NCBI GenBank assembly: GCA_002086835.1
Contig: MVIG01000001.1
Span: 186,001-250,000, forward strand
Reading direction: 5' to 3'
Length of the DNA: 64,000 nucleotides
DNA from: Mycolicibacterium porcinum
Lineage (GTDB): Bacteria; Actinomycetota; Actinomycetes; Mycobacteriales; Mycobacteriaceae
How positions within the stretch are numbered: position 1 is the first letter of the stretch; each line of letters begins with the position of its first letter. Below the pieces are notes generated by a model, which saw only the letters and a program-made list of their open reading frames with translations, ran no database searches and was not told the DNA's origin. Below are positions 55,150 to 64,000 of the stretch, piece after piece. The position numbers and the translations under genes are program-made.

Positions 55150-56643
55150 TTACTCCGCCGCGTGAGCCTCAGCCTCCGCGGCCTGCGTCTCGGGTGCGGG
55201 TGCCTGCAGCGGCAGCAGGACGATGAACCGGGTGTCACCGGGTTTGGACTGCACCCGCAGATCCCCGTGGTGCTTTTCGACCACGATGCGCCAGGCCAGA
55301 TCCAGGCCGAGGCCGGTGCCTTCGCCGAACGGCTTGGTGGTGAAGAACGGCGTGAATATCCGGTTGATGTCTTCGGCGGGAATCCCCGGCCCGTCGTCGC
55401 AGATCTCCACGCGGATCATCTCGTCGGTCTCGCGGCTGGTGCGCAGGGTCAGCGTGCCGTGTCCGTCCATCGCCTGGACGGCATTGTCGATGATGTTGGT
55501 CCAAACCTGATTGAGATCGCCTGGGTAGCAATGCAACTCGGGCAGTGACTTGTCCAGGTCCTTGCACAGGCTGACCGGCTTGTCCTTGCCGATCTTGTCG
55601 CCGAACATCATCAGCGTGCTGCGCAGCAGTTCGTGGACGTCGGCACTCTGGTAGTCGCCGCGGTCCATCTGCGAGTACTGCTTGGCGCCGGCCAGCAGTG
55701 CCGAGATCCGCCGGCTCGCCTCGGCGATCTCGTTCATCCGCAGCTCGGTGTCGATCGTGTACTTCAGCCAGCCCAGCGCCGCCTGCAGGGTGGCCGACGC
55801 CTCGCCGTCCTTGAGCGCGTCATCGACCGAGGCCGAGATGCGTTCCAGCCAGTCGATGTCGAGACCGGCCTCGACGAAGGTCGGGGCGTAGTCCCACGCG
55901 AACGTGATGTCGTGGTCCTCGAGCCAGTCGCCCATCTCGTCCTCGCGGTCGGACGTTTCCAGCGCGGTCAGCTCCAGCCCCTTGTGCTTGGCGACCTGCT
56001 CGGCGACCTCGTCCTGGATCGTCACCAGCATCCGCAGGGCCTGCGGGGTGAACTTGCCGTCGGCGAGCATCGCCAGCTTGTGGCGCATCTTGCCCACGCC
56101 CTCGCGCAGATCGGCCACCGCGCGGGCCGTGGCCGCGGCGGGATTGTTGAGCTGATGGGTCAGCCCCGCGGTGATGTTGCCGAGCGCCAGCAGCTTCTCG
56201 CGCTGACCGATGATCTGGCTCTGGCGCCGGCCGCCGACCTTGTGGCCCTCCAACAGGTGCACGGCCATCGGGAACTGGGACTGCATGAACCCGGCGAACG
56301 CGTTGGCGTCCAGCACGAACACCCGCGACGGTTTGGTCAGCCGCACCGACGCCTCGTAGATGTGCTCCTCACCGGGGATGTAGGCGGACCACGCGCCGAA
56401 ATACACGCCGCGCATCGAGGTGCGGTTGGTCTGGATGTCGACGCCGCCGGAGCGCTTCGACATCACCAACTCGCCGTCGAGCATCACGTAGAAGCACGTC
56501 GCCGGATCGCCCTCGGTCACGATCGGGCCGGCCGGGAACGTCTCGATGCTGCCGGCCTGACACAACGTGTCGAGTTGCGCGTCGGACAGGTGCTCGAACA
56601 GGAACAGCGTCCGCAGCTCGTCCCGCACGCACGTCTCGCCCAT
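55150..56643 (-). CDS. sensor histidine kinase with N-terminal cyclic-nucleotide-binding domain
   Basis: 497 aa without membrane segments. Residues about 8-125 form a cNMP-binding/effector fold (FPAGPIVTEGDPATCFYVMLDG). The phospho-His lies in GNITAGLTHQLNNPAAAT (NtrB-like, near residue 168) and the HATPase domain has the N box (LNQVWTNIIDNAVQAM) and G boxes (DDGPGIP, GEGTGLGLDL). It is encoded downstream of a response regulator-flavoprotein fusion, 39 bases away, its obvious partner. Confidence 0.88.
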   Translation of the reverse strand: MGETCVRDELRTLFLFEHLSDAQLDTLCQAGSIETFPAGPIVTEGDPATCFYVMLDGELVMSKRSGGVDIQTNRTSMRGVYFGAWSAYIPGEEHIYEASVRLTKPSRVFVLDANAFAGFMQSQFPMAVHLLEGHKVGGRRQSQIIGQREKLLALGNITAGLTHQLNNPAAATARAVADLREGVGKMRHKLAMLADGKFTPQALRMLVTIQDEVAEQVAKHKGLELTALETSDREDEMGDWLEDHDITFAWDYAPTFVEAGLDIDWLERISASVDDALKDGEASATLQAALGWLKYTIDTELRMNEIAEASRRISALLAGAKQYSQMDRGDYQSADVHELLRSTLMMFGDKIGKDKPVSLCKDLDKSLPELHCYPGDLNQVWTNIIDNAVQAMDGHGTLTLRTSRETDEMIRVEICDDGPGIPAEDINRIFTPFFTTKPFGEGTGLGLDLAWRIVVEKHHGDLRVQSKPGDTRFIVLLPLQAPAPETQAAEAEAHAAE

Positions 56644-56682
56644 CTTCAGCTGCTCCTTACGCCACGCCGGCGGTGCCGGTCA

Positions 56683-58374
56683 TCATGCCTCTGCCAGGTA
56701 CCGGTGCACGAGCATCACGGCCATCGACCCTTCGCCGACAGCGGCGGCCACCCGTTTGGCGGACTCGGCACGCACATCCCCTGCAACAAACACACCGGGC
56801 ACACTTGTTTCCAGGTGATGGGGCGGACGTTCCAGGGACCAGCCGCATACGTCACGCAGATCCGGTCCGGCCAGGATGAATCCGTGGTCGTCGCGGGCCA
56901 CCACACCATCGAGCCACTCGGTGCGCGGGGTCGCGCCGATGAAGCAGCACAGCCGCGTCGCGCGGACTTCCTCGTGCTCGCCGGTCTGCCGATTCGCCAG
57001 CTCCAGGCCCACCAGGTGGTCGTCCTCGCCGATGGCACCGACCACTTCGGTGCAGGTACGCACGAAGATGTTGGGTGTCTGTTCGATCTGCTGGATCAGG
57101 TAGTACGACATCGACGCTTCCAGCGAGGGGCCACGCACCAGCAGCGTCACCGACTTGGCCTCGCGCGACATGAACATCGCGGCCTGGCCTGCCGAGTTGG
57201 CGCCGCCGACGATGTACACGTCCTCGCCGCGACATTCGGAGGCGTCCGACACCGAGGCGCCGTAGTACACGCCGCGGCCGACGTAGTTGTTCGGATTGTC
57301 GGGATCGGCGAAGCATCCCGGCACCGGGAGCTGGCGGTACTCGACGCCGGTGGCCAGGATGACCGCGCGGGCACCGATGGTCTCGCCGTCGGCGAAGGTG
57401 ATGGTGCGGGCCGCTCCCGCGACGTCGAGGGCGACGGCTTCGCGGGTGGTGATCACCTCGGCGCCGAACCGCTCGGCCTGTCGCCGGGCCGAGGTGGCCA
57501 GTTCGGCCCCCGACACCCCGGTCGGGAAGCCCAGGTAGTTCTCGATCCGCGAACTGCGACCGGCCTGCCCGCCGGTGGTGGTGCCCTCGATCAGCACGGT
57601 CTTGAGGCCCTCGGACGCTCCGTACACCGCGGCGGCCAGACCCGCGGGGCCGCCGCCGATCACCGCGAGGTCGTACATCGTCAGCGACGGGCTGGTCGAC
57701 AAACCCAGCATGTCGGCGAGCTCGCCGTCACTGGGTTCGACCAGAGTCTCGCCACCCTCGGTGATCACCACCGGCAGCTGCAGGCCGTCCAGTCCCGCGG
57801 CGTCCAGCAGCTGACGACCCGTTGGCTCGTCGGTGGTGAACGCGCGGAACGTGTGCTGGTTGCGGGCCAGGAACTGGCGCACCTCCCAGGACCGCGAACT
57901 CCACTGGTGTCCGATCACCTTGGTGTGCGGGATGGCGCGGTCACCGACGGCGTGCCAGGCCTCCAGCAGGCCGTCGACCACCGGGTAGAGCTTCTCCTCC
58001 GGCGGATCCCACGGTTTGAGCAGGTAGTGGTCGAGGTCGACGACGTTGATGGCATCGATGGCCGCGGTGGTGTCGGCGTATGCCGTCAACAGCACGCGCC
58101 GGGCCATCGGGTAGAGGTCCATCGCCGATTCCAGGAATTCGATGCCGCTCATCTGGGGCATCCGGTAGTCGGCGACGAACACCGCGACGGTGTCGCCGCG
58201 CAGCTTCAGCTCGTTGAGGGTCTCCAGGGCGTCCGGGCCGGATTCGGCGCGGACGATCCGGTAGCGCTCGCCATAGTGGCGGCGCAGGTCGCGGGCAACG
58301 GCGCGCGACACCGCGGGGTCGTCATCCACGGTCAGGATCACGGGTTTACGGGGCTGGGAGGCGGGGCCAGTCAT
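56683..58374 (-). CDS. response regulator fused to thioredoxin-reductase-like flavoprotein
   Basis: 563 aa. Residues 1-135 form a receiver domain with phospho-acceptor Asp69 (FVADYRMPQMSG). The rest is an FAD/NAD pyridine-nucleotide reductase: FAD motif VIGGGPAGLAAA, NAD motif VYIVGGANSAGQAA, and C-terminal GVFVAGDVRAES. Where thioredoxin reductase has CxxC the sequence reads YYGASVSDA, with no Cys. It therefore cannot relay electrons through a disulfide in the usual way. Paired with the kinase downstream. Confidence 0.87.
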   Translation of the reverse strand: MTGPASQPRKPVILTVDDDPAVSRAVARDLRRHYGERYRIVRAESGPDALETLNELKLRGDTVAVFVADYRMPQMSGIEFLESAMDLYPMARRVLLTAYADTTAAIDAINVVDLDHYLLKPWDPPEEKLYPVVDGLLEAWHAVGDRAIPHTKVIGHQWSSRSWEVRQFLARNQHTFRAFTTDEPTGRQLLDAAGLDGLQLPVVITEGGETLVEPSDGELADMLGLSTSPSLTMYDLAVIGGGPAGLAAAVYGASEGLKTVLIEGTTTGGQAGRSSRIENYLGFPTGVSGAELATSARRQAERFGAEVITTREAVALDVAGAARTITFADGETIGARAVILATGVEYRQLPVPGCFADPDNPNNYVGRGVYYGASVSDASECRGEDVYIVGGANSAGQAAMFMSREAKSVTLLVRGPSLEASMSYYLIQQIEQTPNIFVRTCTEVVGAIGEDDHLVGLELANRQTGEHEEVRATRLCCFIGATPRTEWLDGVVARDDHGFILAGPDLRDVCGWSLERPPHHLETSVPGVFVAGDVRAESAKRVAAAVGEGSMAVMLVHRYLAEA

Positions 58375-58464
58375 CGCTAGTAATTATGCGCCGCCAGTCC
58401 AGCGGATATCGGGCCAGGTCGTCACCTTCTTCACCAGATCAACCGGCCCGCTTTTCCGCCGTGG

Positions 58465-58492
58465 TTGTCTTGTGCGACCGGGCTCCTAGAAT
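58465..58492 (+). promoter_or_regulatory. promoter of a leaderless SRPBCC gene
   Basis: TTGTCT (58465-58470), 16-base spacer, TAGAAT (58487-58492). The GTG start codon at 58500 lies 7 bases after the -10 element, where transcription would begin, so the mRNA is probably leaderless. Confidence 0.5.
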
Positions 58493-58499
58493 CCGGCTG

Positions 58500-58967
58500 G
58501 TGACTGTTCTCGAATTCTCCGATTCGGTGGTTGTTGCACGTGATCCGGATTCGACCTACGCGCTTGTCTCCGACATCTCCCGGATGGGGGAGTGGAGTCC
58601 GGTCTGCAAGTCGTGCTGGTGGGACGATCCCGCTGCCGGTGCGGTCGCCGGCGCCTGGTTCACCGGCCGCAACGTCACGCCGCAGCGCACCTGGGACACC
58701 CGCAGCCAGGTGGTCGTCGCCGAGCCCGGCCGCCAGTTCAGCTGGGAGGTCAACGACGGCTGGGTCCGGTGGGGCTTCCATCTCGAACCTGTCGAGGGCG
58801 GCACCAGGCTCACCCAGGCGTGGACCTTCTTGCCGAAGGGCATCGCAGGCTTCCGCGACCGCTTCGGTGAACGGGCCGACGACGAGATCGCAGCGCGCAG
58901 CGAGGCCGCCCTGACCGGAATCCCGGAAACCCTGGCGGCGATCAAACGCACCGCCGAGGCCGGTTGA
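58500..58967 (+). CDS. SRPBCC family protein
   Basis: 155 aa, small hydrophobic-ligand-binding fold (DPDSTYALVSDISRMGEWSPV near residue 14; CKSCWWDDPAAG; GGTRLTQAWTF). Role unknown; mycobacteria carry many of these. GTG 58500 is chosen because it sits at the predicted transcription start; a longer opening to 58386 has no ribosome-binding site. It is convergent with the flotillin-like gene. Confidence 0.8.
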   Translation: MTVLEFSDSVVVARDPDSTYALVSDISRMGEWSPVCKSCWWDDPAAGAVAGAWFTGRNVTPQRTWDTRSQVVVAEPGRQFSWEVNDGWVRWGFHLEPVEGGTRLTQAWTFLPKGIAGFRDRFGERADDEIAARSEAALTGIPETLAAIKRTAEAG

Positions 58968-58970
58968 TCA

Positions 58971-60485
58971 TCAGTTGTCGGCGGGTTGTCCGTCTCGATT
59001 GAGCATGGACGCCACATCGATGCCGGAGGCCTTCAGTGACTCCAGAATGTTGGCCACGGCCAGCGGGCTGATGCCGAGCAGGCCGCCCACCGCGCCCTGG
59101 GTGTCGTTCGCCCCGCCGATGATCGACAGCCGGTCGATCTCGGCCAGCGGGGCGGCCGCCGCCTCGGTCGCCTTGACCACGGAAGCCAGCACGTCGGGCA
59201 GCATCAGCAGGCGCGCCGCCTCGGCCGAGTAGCCGTTGAGCGCCGCGGCGATCTCCTTCTTACCGTTCGCCTCGGCCAGCAGCTTGGCCTCGATACCGGC
59301 GGCCTCGGCCTGCTGCTCGACGCGCAGGGCATCGGCCAGCTCCTTCTTACCGGCGGCCTCGGCAACCAGTTTGGCCTGCAAGCTGTCTGCCTCGGCCTGC
59401 TTCTCGACCCGCAGCGCGTCGGCGGCGGCCTTACGGGCGTCGGCCTCGGCCTGGCCCTTGCGCCGCTCGGTCTCGGCCGCGGCCTCTGCGGCCAGGATCG
59501 AGGACTGACGCTGACCCTCGGCGATGGCGATGTCGGCCTGTCGTTTCGCCTCGGCCGGTGCGATCACGTCGGCCTGCAGCGCGGCCTGGGCCTGCTCGGC
59601 GCGCCGCTGCTCCACCTCGATGCGGGCCTGCACGCGGGCCGCCTCGGCCTGTTCGATCGCGATGCCGACGTCCTTCTGGGCGCGGGCATTGGCCAGCGGT
59701 CCGGCCTGGTCCGCCTGGGCGTTCTCGGCCTCGGTCTGCGCGCGCAACCGGGCCAGCTCGACGTCGCGCCGCTGATTGGCGGTCGCGATCGCGGTGTCGG
59801 CCTCGGCTTGCGCGATCGATCCCTCCTGGCGGGCCTTGGCCGACTGGATCTGGGCATCACGCTCGGCCTCGGCGGTGCCGACCGTCGCGTCCCGCTTGAC
59901 CTCGGCGATGCGGCGTTGGCCGAGCGACTTCAGGTAGTCGTTGGCATCGGAGATGCCGGCGATCTTGAGGACGTCGACCTCCATGCCGATCCGGGCCAGG
60001 TCACCGCCGGCCTCCTCGACCACGCTGCGGGCCAGGCTGTCGCGGTTGGAGTTGAGGTCCTCGACCGTCATGGTCGCCGTGATCCCGCGCAGCGAGCCGG
60101 CCAGGATCTCGTTGATCTGCCGCTGCAACTCGTTGAGGTCGGAGGTCAGGAAGCGCTGCACCGCGGTCTGCACGGCCTCGTCGGCCGAGCCGATGCGCAC
60201 CAGCCCGACGGCCTCTACGTTGACCGGCACACCGTTGTTGGACAGTGCGTTCTGCAGGTTGATGCTGACGTTGAACGGTTCCAGGCTCATGATGTCCACC
60301 CGTTCGATGCCGGGCATCCGGAACCGGGCCCCGCCGCGGACCACCTTGGGGGTGCCGCGCCCGGTGAACACCGCCACCTCGTTGGGCGGGACCTTGATGT
60401 AGTTCTTGACGTAGACCATCGGCAGCACCACCAGGATCAGGATGGCGGCGATGGCAGCGAGGACGACGATGAGCAGCAGGGACAC
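58971..60485 (-). CDS. SPFH/flotillin-like membrane-associated protein
   Basis: 504 aa from GTG 60485, supported by AGAAAGG upstream. One N-terminal membrane segment (LLLIVVLAAIAAILILVVL), an SPFH/band-7 domain to about residue 180, then a long Ala/Glu/Arg-rich coiled coil (about 190-400) that multimerises the protein. Flotillins organise membrane microdomains. The upstream gene encodes an NfeD-like partner, a common pairing. Confidence 0.9.
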   Translation of the reverse strand: MSLLLIVVLAAIAAILILVVLPMVYVKNYIKVPPNEVAVFTGRGTPKVVRGGARFRMPGIERVDIMSLEPFNVSINLQNALSNNGVPVNVEAVGLVRIGSADEAVQTAVQRFLTSDLNELQRQINEILAGSLRGITATMTVEDLNSNRDSLARSVVEEAGGDLARIGMEVDVLKIAGISDANDYLKSLGQRRIAEVKRDATVGTAEAERDAQIQSAKARQEGSIAQAEADTAIATANQRRDVELARLRAQTEAENAQADQAGPLANARAQKDVGIAIEQAEAARVQARIEVEQRRAEQAQAALQADVIAPAEAKRQADIAIAEGQRQSSILAAEAAAETERRKGQAEADARKAAADALRVEKQAEADSLQAKLVAEAAGKKELADALRVEQQAEAAGIEAKLLAEANGKKEIAAALNGYSAEAARLLMLPDVLASVVKATEAAAAPLAEIDRLSIIGGANDTQGAVGGLLGISPLAVANILESLKASGIDVASMLNRDGQPADN

Positions 60486-60541
60486 TGTGGTGCCTTTCTG
60501 AAGGTTCGGTGCTCGGGTACTACTCGGGTTTCTGGGACGGC

Positions 60542-61084
60542 TCAGGCCTCTGGAACTGCGACGACGTGGACGAAGTCCGGGTCTATGTCGGCGATGTAGA
60601 CCCGCGTGGCCTTCGGCAGGGCCGCGACCTCGTCGCTCTTGGCCCGGGAGAAGACCCGGTTGCCGTCGGGATCGACGAAGGAGATCTCGCCCCAGCCGCC
60701 CGGCGGGACTTCGAGGGTCACAGTGCCGAGCAGCCCGACGTATGAGGACCGGCTCCGGTGGGAGTTGGACTGCTGGCGGCGCATGTAGGGCAGCAGCAGG
60801 CCGTTGAGGGCGAACACCAGCACCATTGCGCAGGCCGCGGCCAGCCCGGCGGTCCACAGCGCACCCATCCCCAGCCAGGTGCCGATCAGGCCTCCGGTTC
60901 CGGCGCCGAGCAGGGCCACTGACAGGCCGGTCAGGCTCAGAAACGGCATGCCGTCTCCGTGCCCTACGTCGGCTAGCAAGAGGGCGGCCAGGACGGCGAT
61001 GCCGCCGACGACGAACGCGGCCAGGTAGACAGCCATCACGTGCTGGTGGTCTCCGTTCTCGGAGCGCGGATCGGTCAGTACCAT
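60542..61084 (-). CDS. NfeD/OB-fold membrane protein
   Basis: 180 aa from ATG 61084; ATG 61036, just before the first membrane helix, is equally plausible. Three to four membrane segments ([44 protein letters not shown]...) precede a C-terminal OB-like beta domain ([20 protein letters not shown]). This arrangement is that of NfeD proteins, which act with SPFH proteins. Exact start uncertain. Confidence 0.75.
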
Positions 61085-61366
61085 TCTCGCTTGGTTCCGG
61101 GCCGCGCCGCGCACCAATCTTCGGCGTGGGGTTCGCGCGGCCGGGCCTGTTCAGCCGTGATTTTGGCGCAGGCCGTTGAGCGGGTATTGTGGACCAACGG
61201 TGCGGCTATCGTGCCGACTTTTTGCGTGCCCCGTCTTGGAACTGCTGAATTTCTGCAATTTCGTCTGGATCCGGCTCACGTCTTGAGGTTGGTCGCCGGC
61301 GGCACCACGACGGGCTGCATTGCGACTAATGAAGCTACGAAACGAAAGCAAGGATCGCCGAACAGC
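61085..61366. other. intergenic region upstream of infA
   Basis: Between the NfeD-like gene (minus) and infA (plus). It holds the candidate infA promoter at 61163-61190 and an otherwise unremarkable leader. No open frame with coding character, and no recognisable riboswitch. Confidence 0.4.
61163..61190 (+). promoter_or_regulatory. candidate infA promoter
   Basis: TTGGCG (61163-61168), 16-base spacer, TATTGT (61185-61190). It uses the same -35 hexamer as the rplN promoter, consistent with a common SigA-type control of translation genes. The leader to ATG 61367 would be about 170 bases. Confidence 0.4.
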
Positions 61367-61588
61367 ATGGCCAAGAAAGACGGTGCCATCGAGGTCGAGG
61401 GTCGCGTGGTCGAACCTCTGCCCAATGCGATGTTTCGCATTGAGCTGGAGAACGGACACAAGGTCCTGGCCCACATCAGCGGCAAGATGCGGCAGCACTA
61501 CATCCGCATCCTGCCCGAGGACCGGGTAGTGGTGGAGCTCTCTCCCTACGACCTGTCCCGGGGCCGCATCGTGTACCGGTACAAGTGA
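61367..61588 (+). CDS. infA: translation initiation factor IF-1
   Basis: 73-aa OB-fold protein that binds the 30S A site. [20 protein letters not shown] start and [19 protein letters not shown] are typical. It is the first gene of the infA-rpmJ-rpsM-rpsK-rpsD-rpoA string. AAGGA at 61350-61354 is the likely ribosome-binding site. Confidence 0.97.
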
Positions 61589-61675
61589 CCCGATAGAAGC
61601 CCGACCAGTAACGACGAGAACCGGTGACGTGCGTACCTGCGCGTCACCACCAGAGCCAGAAGGATCGAAAAAGCC

Positions 61676-61789
61676 GTGAAGGTGAACCCGAGCGTCAAGC
61701 CCATCTGCGATAAGTGCAGGGTGATCCGCCGGCATGGGCGGGTCATGGTGATCTGCAGCGATCCGCGCCACAAGCAGCGCCAGGGCTGA
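61676..61789 (+). CDS. rpmJ: 50S ribosomal protein L36
   Basis: 37 aa, smaller than the usual gene-finding threshold. [20 protein letters not shown] contains the first Cys pair, then [18 protein letters not shown]. The Cys3-His zinc ribbon (C+ form) is complete. GTG start after AAGGATCG; 87 bases after infA. Confidence 0.95.
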
Positions 61790-61791
61790 GC

Positions 61792-61809
61792 ATCCGTCTT
61801 CGGACGGAT
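61792..61809 (+). other. hairpin in the rpmJ-rpsM intergenic leader
   Basis: ATCCGTC (61792-61798), TTCG loop, GACGGAT (61803-61809) is a 7-bp perfect stem just after the rpmJ stop. No U tract follows, so it is more likely a processing or attenuation element. The rest of the 195-base rpmJ-rpsM gap shows GC-rich local pairing but nothing I can name. Confidence 0.35.
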
Positions 61810-61984
61810 CGCAACAACTGAATGATGAACTCCCAGCACCACTGAACGGATAGGCCGTTCACCCGAGATGCGAGCGAAAGCGAGTATCCACGTCCGGTAC
61901 GGAGGCCGGACCCCGGAGAGTCCTTAGGGGCTGAAGGGAACGGGCTGGGACCAGACCTCCGCAGAGAAGAAGGAACACCGCCAC

Positions 61985-62359
61985 ATGGCACGCCTCGTGG
62001 GCGTCGATCTTCCGCGCGACAAGCGCATGGAGATCGCGCTGACCTACATCTACGGCATCGGCCGTACCCGTTCGAACGAGATTCTCGCCGCGACGGGCAT
62101 CGACAAGAACATGCGCACCAAGGACCTGACCGACGATCAGGTGACCGTGCTGCGCGACTACATCGAAGGCAACCTCAAGGTTGAGGGTGACCTGCGCCGC
62201 GAGGTGCAGGCCGACATTCGCCGCAAGATCGAGATCGGCTGCTACCAGGGCCTGCGGCACCGCCGTGGCCTGCCGGTGCGCGGCCAGCGGACCAAGACCA
62301 ACGCGCGTACCCGCAAGGGCCCCAAGCGCACCATCGCCGGCAAGAAGAAGGCTAGGTAA
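61985..62359 (+). CDS. rpsM: 30S ribosomal protein S13
   Basis: 124 aa. Starts [20 protein letters not shown] and ends with the basic C-terminal tail [18 protein letters not shown] that contacts the P-site tRNA. AGAAGAAGGA precedes the ATG. Confidence 0.98.
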
Positions 62360-62364
62360 CCCCG

Positions 62365-62778
62365 ATGGCACCACCGAAGAAGGCCGCGGGCGCCAAGCGC
62401 GGTAAGACCACCCGTCGCAGGGAAAAGAAGAACGTCCCGCACGGCGCCGCTCACATCAAGAGCACGTTCAACAACACGATCGTCTCGATCACCGATCCCC
62501 AGGGCAACGTCATCGCCTGGGCGTCGTCGGGTCACGTCGGCTTCAAGGGTTCGCGCAAGTCGACCCCGTTCGCCGCACAGCTGGCCGCCGAGAACGCTGC
62601 CCGCAAGGCGCAGGAGCACGGCGTCAAGAAGGTCGACGTGTTCGTGAAGGGTCCGGGTTCGGGCCGCGAGACCGCCATCCGCTCGCTGCAGGCCGCAGGC
62701 CTCGAGGTGGGCGCGATTTCCGACGTCACTCCGCAGCCGCACAACGGCTGCCGTCCGCCCAAGCGGCGCCGGGTCTAG
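62365..62778 (+). CDS. rpsK: 30S ribosomal protein S11
   Basis: 137 aa with a basic N-terminus. [29 protein letters not shown] and [15 protein letters not shown] are S11 signatures. Five bases after rpsM. Confidence 0.98.
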   Translation: MAPPKKAAGAKRGKTTRRREKKNVPHGAAHIKSTFNNTIVSITDPQGNVIAWASSGHVGFKGSRKSTPFAAQLAAENAARKAQEHGVKKVDVFVKGPGSGRETAIRSLQAAGLEVGAISDVTPQPHNGCRPPKRRRV

Positions 62779-62792
62779 GGAGGATCTAGAAA

Positions 62793-63398
62793 ATGGCACG
62801 TTACACCGGCCCCGCCACCCGCAAGTCGCGTCGTCTCGGCGTCGACCTGGTCGGCGGCGATCAGTCGTTCGAGAAGCGCCCCTACCCGCCCGGCCAGCAC
62901 GGCCGCGCGCGGATCAAGGAGAGCGAATACCGCACCCAGCTGCAGGAGAAGCAGAAGGCTCGCTTCACCTACGGCGTGCTGGAGAAGCAGTTCCGCAAGT
63001 ACTACGAAGAGGCCAACCGCCAGTCGGGTAAGACCGGCGAGAACCTGCTCCAGATCCTGGAGAGCCGTCTGGACAACGTGGTGTACCGCGCCGGCCTGGC
63101 GCGCACCCGCCGGATGGCCCGCCAGCTGGTCAGCCACGGCCACTTCACCGTCAACGGTGTCAAGGTGAACATCCCGAGCTACCGGGTGTCGCAGTACGAC
63201 ATCATCGACGTCAAGGAGAAGTCGCTCAACACCCTGCCGTTCGAGGTTGCTCGGCAGACCGCGGGTGAGCGCCCGATCCCGTCGTGGCTGCAGGTCGTCG
63301 GGGAGCGTCAGCGCATCCTCGTGCACCAGCTGCCCGAGCGCGCCCAGATCCAGGTGCCGCTCACCGAACAGCTCATCGTCGAGTTCTACTCGAAGTAG
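62793..63398 (+). CDS. rpsD: 30S ribosomal protein S4
   Basis: 201 aa primary 16S rRNA binder. ARYTGPATRKSRRLGVDL start, and the S4 RNA-binding domain (RLDNVVYRAGLARTRRMARQ, GHFTVNGVKVNIPS). No zinc Cys cluster in this short N-terminal form. Fourteen bases after rpsK. Confidence 0.98.
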   Translation: MARYTGPATRKSRRLGVDLVGGDQSFEKRPYPPGQHGRARIKESEYRTQLQEKQKARFTYGVLEKQFRKYYEEANRQSGKTGENLLQILESRLDNVVYRAGLARTRRMARQLVSHGHFTVNGVKVNIPSYRVSQYDIIDVKEKSLNTLPFEVARQTAGERPIPSWLQVVGERQRILVHQLPERAQIQVPLTEQLIVEFYSK

Positions 63399-63444
63399 CC
63401 GGTTCCGGCCGCCCGGCCGGGACCACCCAGACGGCATCAAATAG

Positions 63445-64000
<556 letters not shown>

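Noticed and set aside
55633..58380. A 915-codon plus-strand open frame opposite the kinase and flavoprotein
   Set aside because: Antisense shadow; no recognisable domain and low-information composition.

Overview
The window is high-GC actinobacterial chromosome and almost certainly comes from a mycobacterium, most likely a rapid grower of the Mycolicibacterium type. The evidence is: ribosomal-protein operons with mycobacterial-style neighbours (sppA, a PPM1/LCM-like methyltransferase family, secY-adk-map-sigL-rslA, mmsA-fadE9-mmsB, rmlBC), four F420-type oxidoreductases, and many GTG starts with 4-base stop/start overlaps. I see no rRNA, tRNA, insertion sequence, prophage or CRISPR array. Both ends cut genes: a membrane protein at the left edge and rpoA at the right edge.

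Layout. 1-2421: end of a membrane protein and an amidase. 2595-6791: spc-type ribosomal operon rplN-rplX-rplE-rpsN-rpsH-rplF-rplR-rpsE-rpmD-rplO, closed by a perfect hairpin. 6889-9689: F420-type oxidoreductase and sppA. 9877-16448: a probable GntR-controlled catabolic island (MHS transporter, two Asp/Glu racemase-superfamily enzymes, 2-hydroxyacid dehydrogenase, amidase, DUF3830 protein). 16533-20216: four tandem SAM-dependent methyltransferase paralogues. 20543-24577: secY-adk-map, then the ECF sigma factor SigL and its zinc anti-sigma factor RslA. 25442-29920: a four-gene operon (ThDP enzyme, SRPBCC protein, KAS III-like enzyme, aminotransferase) preceded by an exact match to the published SigL promoter consensus. 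29989-34837: regulators, a lipoprotein, a Ddn-like protein, a NarL-type two-component system and a HAD protein. 34920-38522: valine catabolism genes mmsB-fadE9-mmsA. 38648-41575: MarR/GbsR-type regulator and ABC exporter. 41580-46056: an aliphatic amidase system resembling Pseudomonas amiEBCRS, with a MarR regulator and no AmiR. 46065-51580: AraC regulator, alpha/beta hydrolase, DMT exporter/TetR/DmpA-type peptidase, and a tandem pair of unknown genes. 51718-55080: rmlC-rmlB and two LLM oxidoreductases. 55150-58374: cNMP-domain histidine kinase and a response regulator fused to a thioredoxin-reductase-like flavoprotein. 58500-61084: SRPBCC, flotillin-like and NfeD-like proteins. 61367-64000: infA-rpmJ-rpsM-rpsK-rpsD-rpoA.

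The window thus carries most of the ancestral spc/alpha ribosomal string, opened by accessory DNA between rplO and secY (about 13.7 kb) and between map and infA (about 38 kb). The most promising new biology is the SigL-linked biosynthetic operon, whose KAS III-like enzyme has lost the catalytic His, together with the MarR-controlled amide system and the redox response regulator without a CxxC. Gene functions rest on motifs recognised by eye. Promoters and operators are pattern matches, not experimental data.
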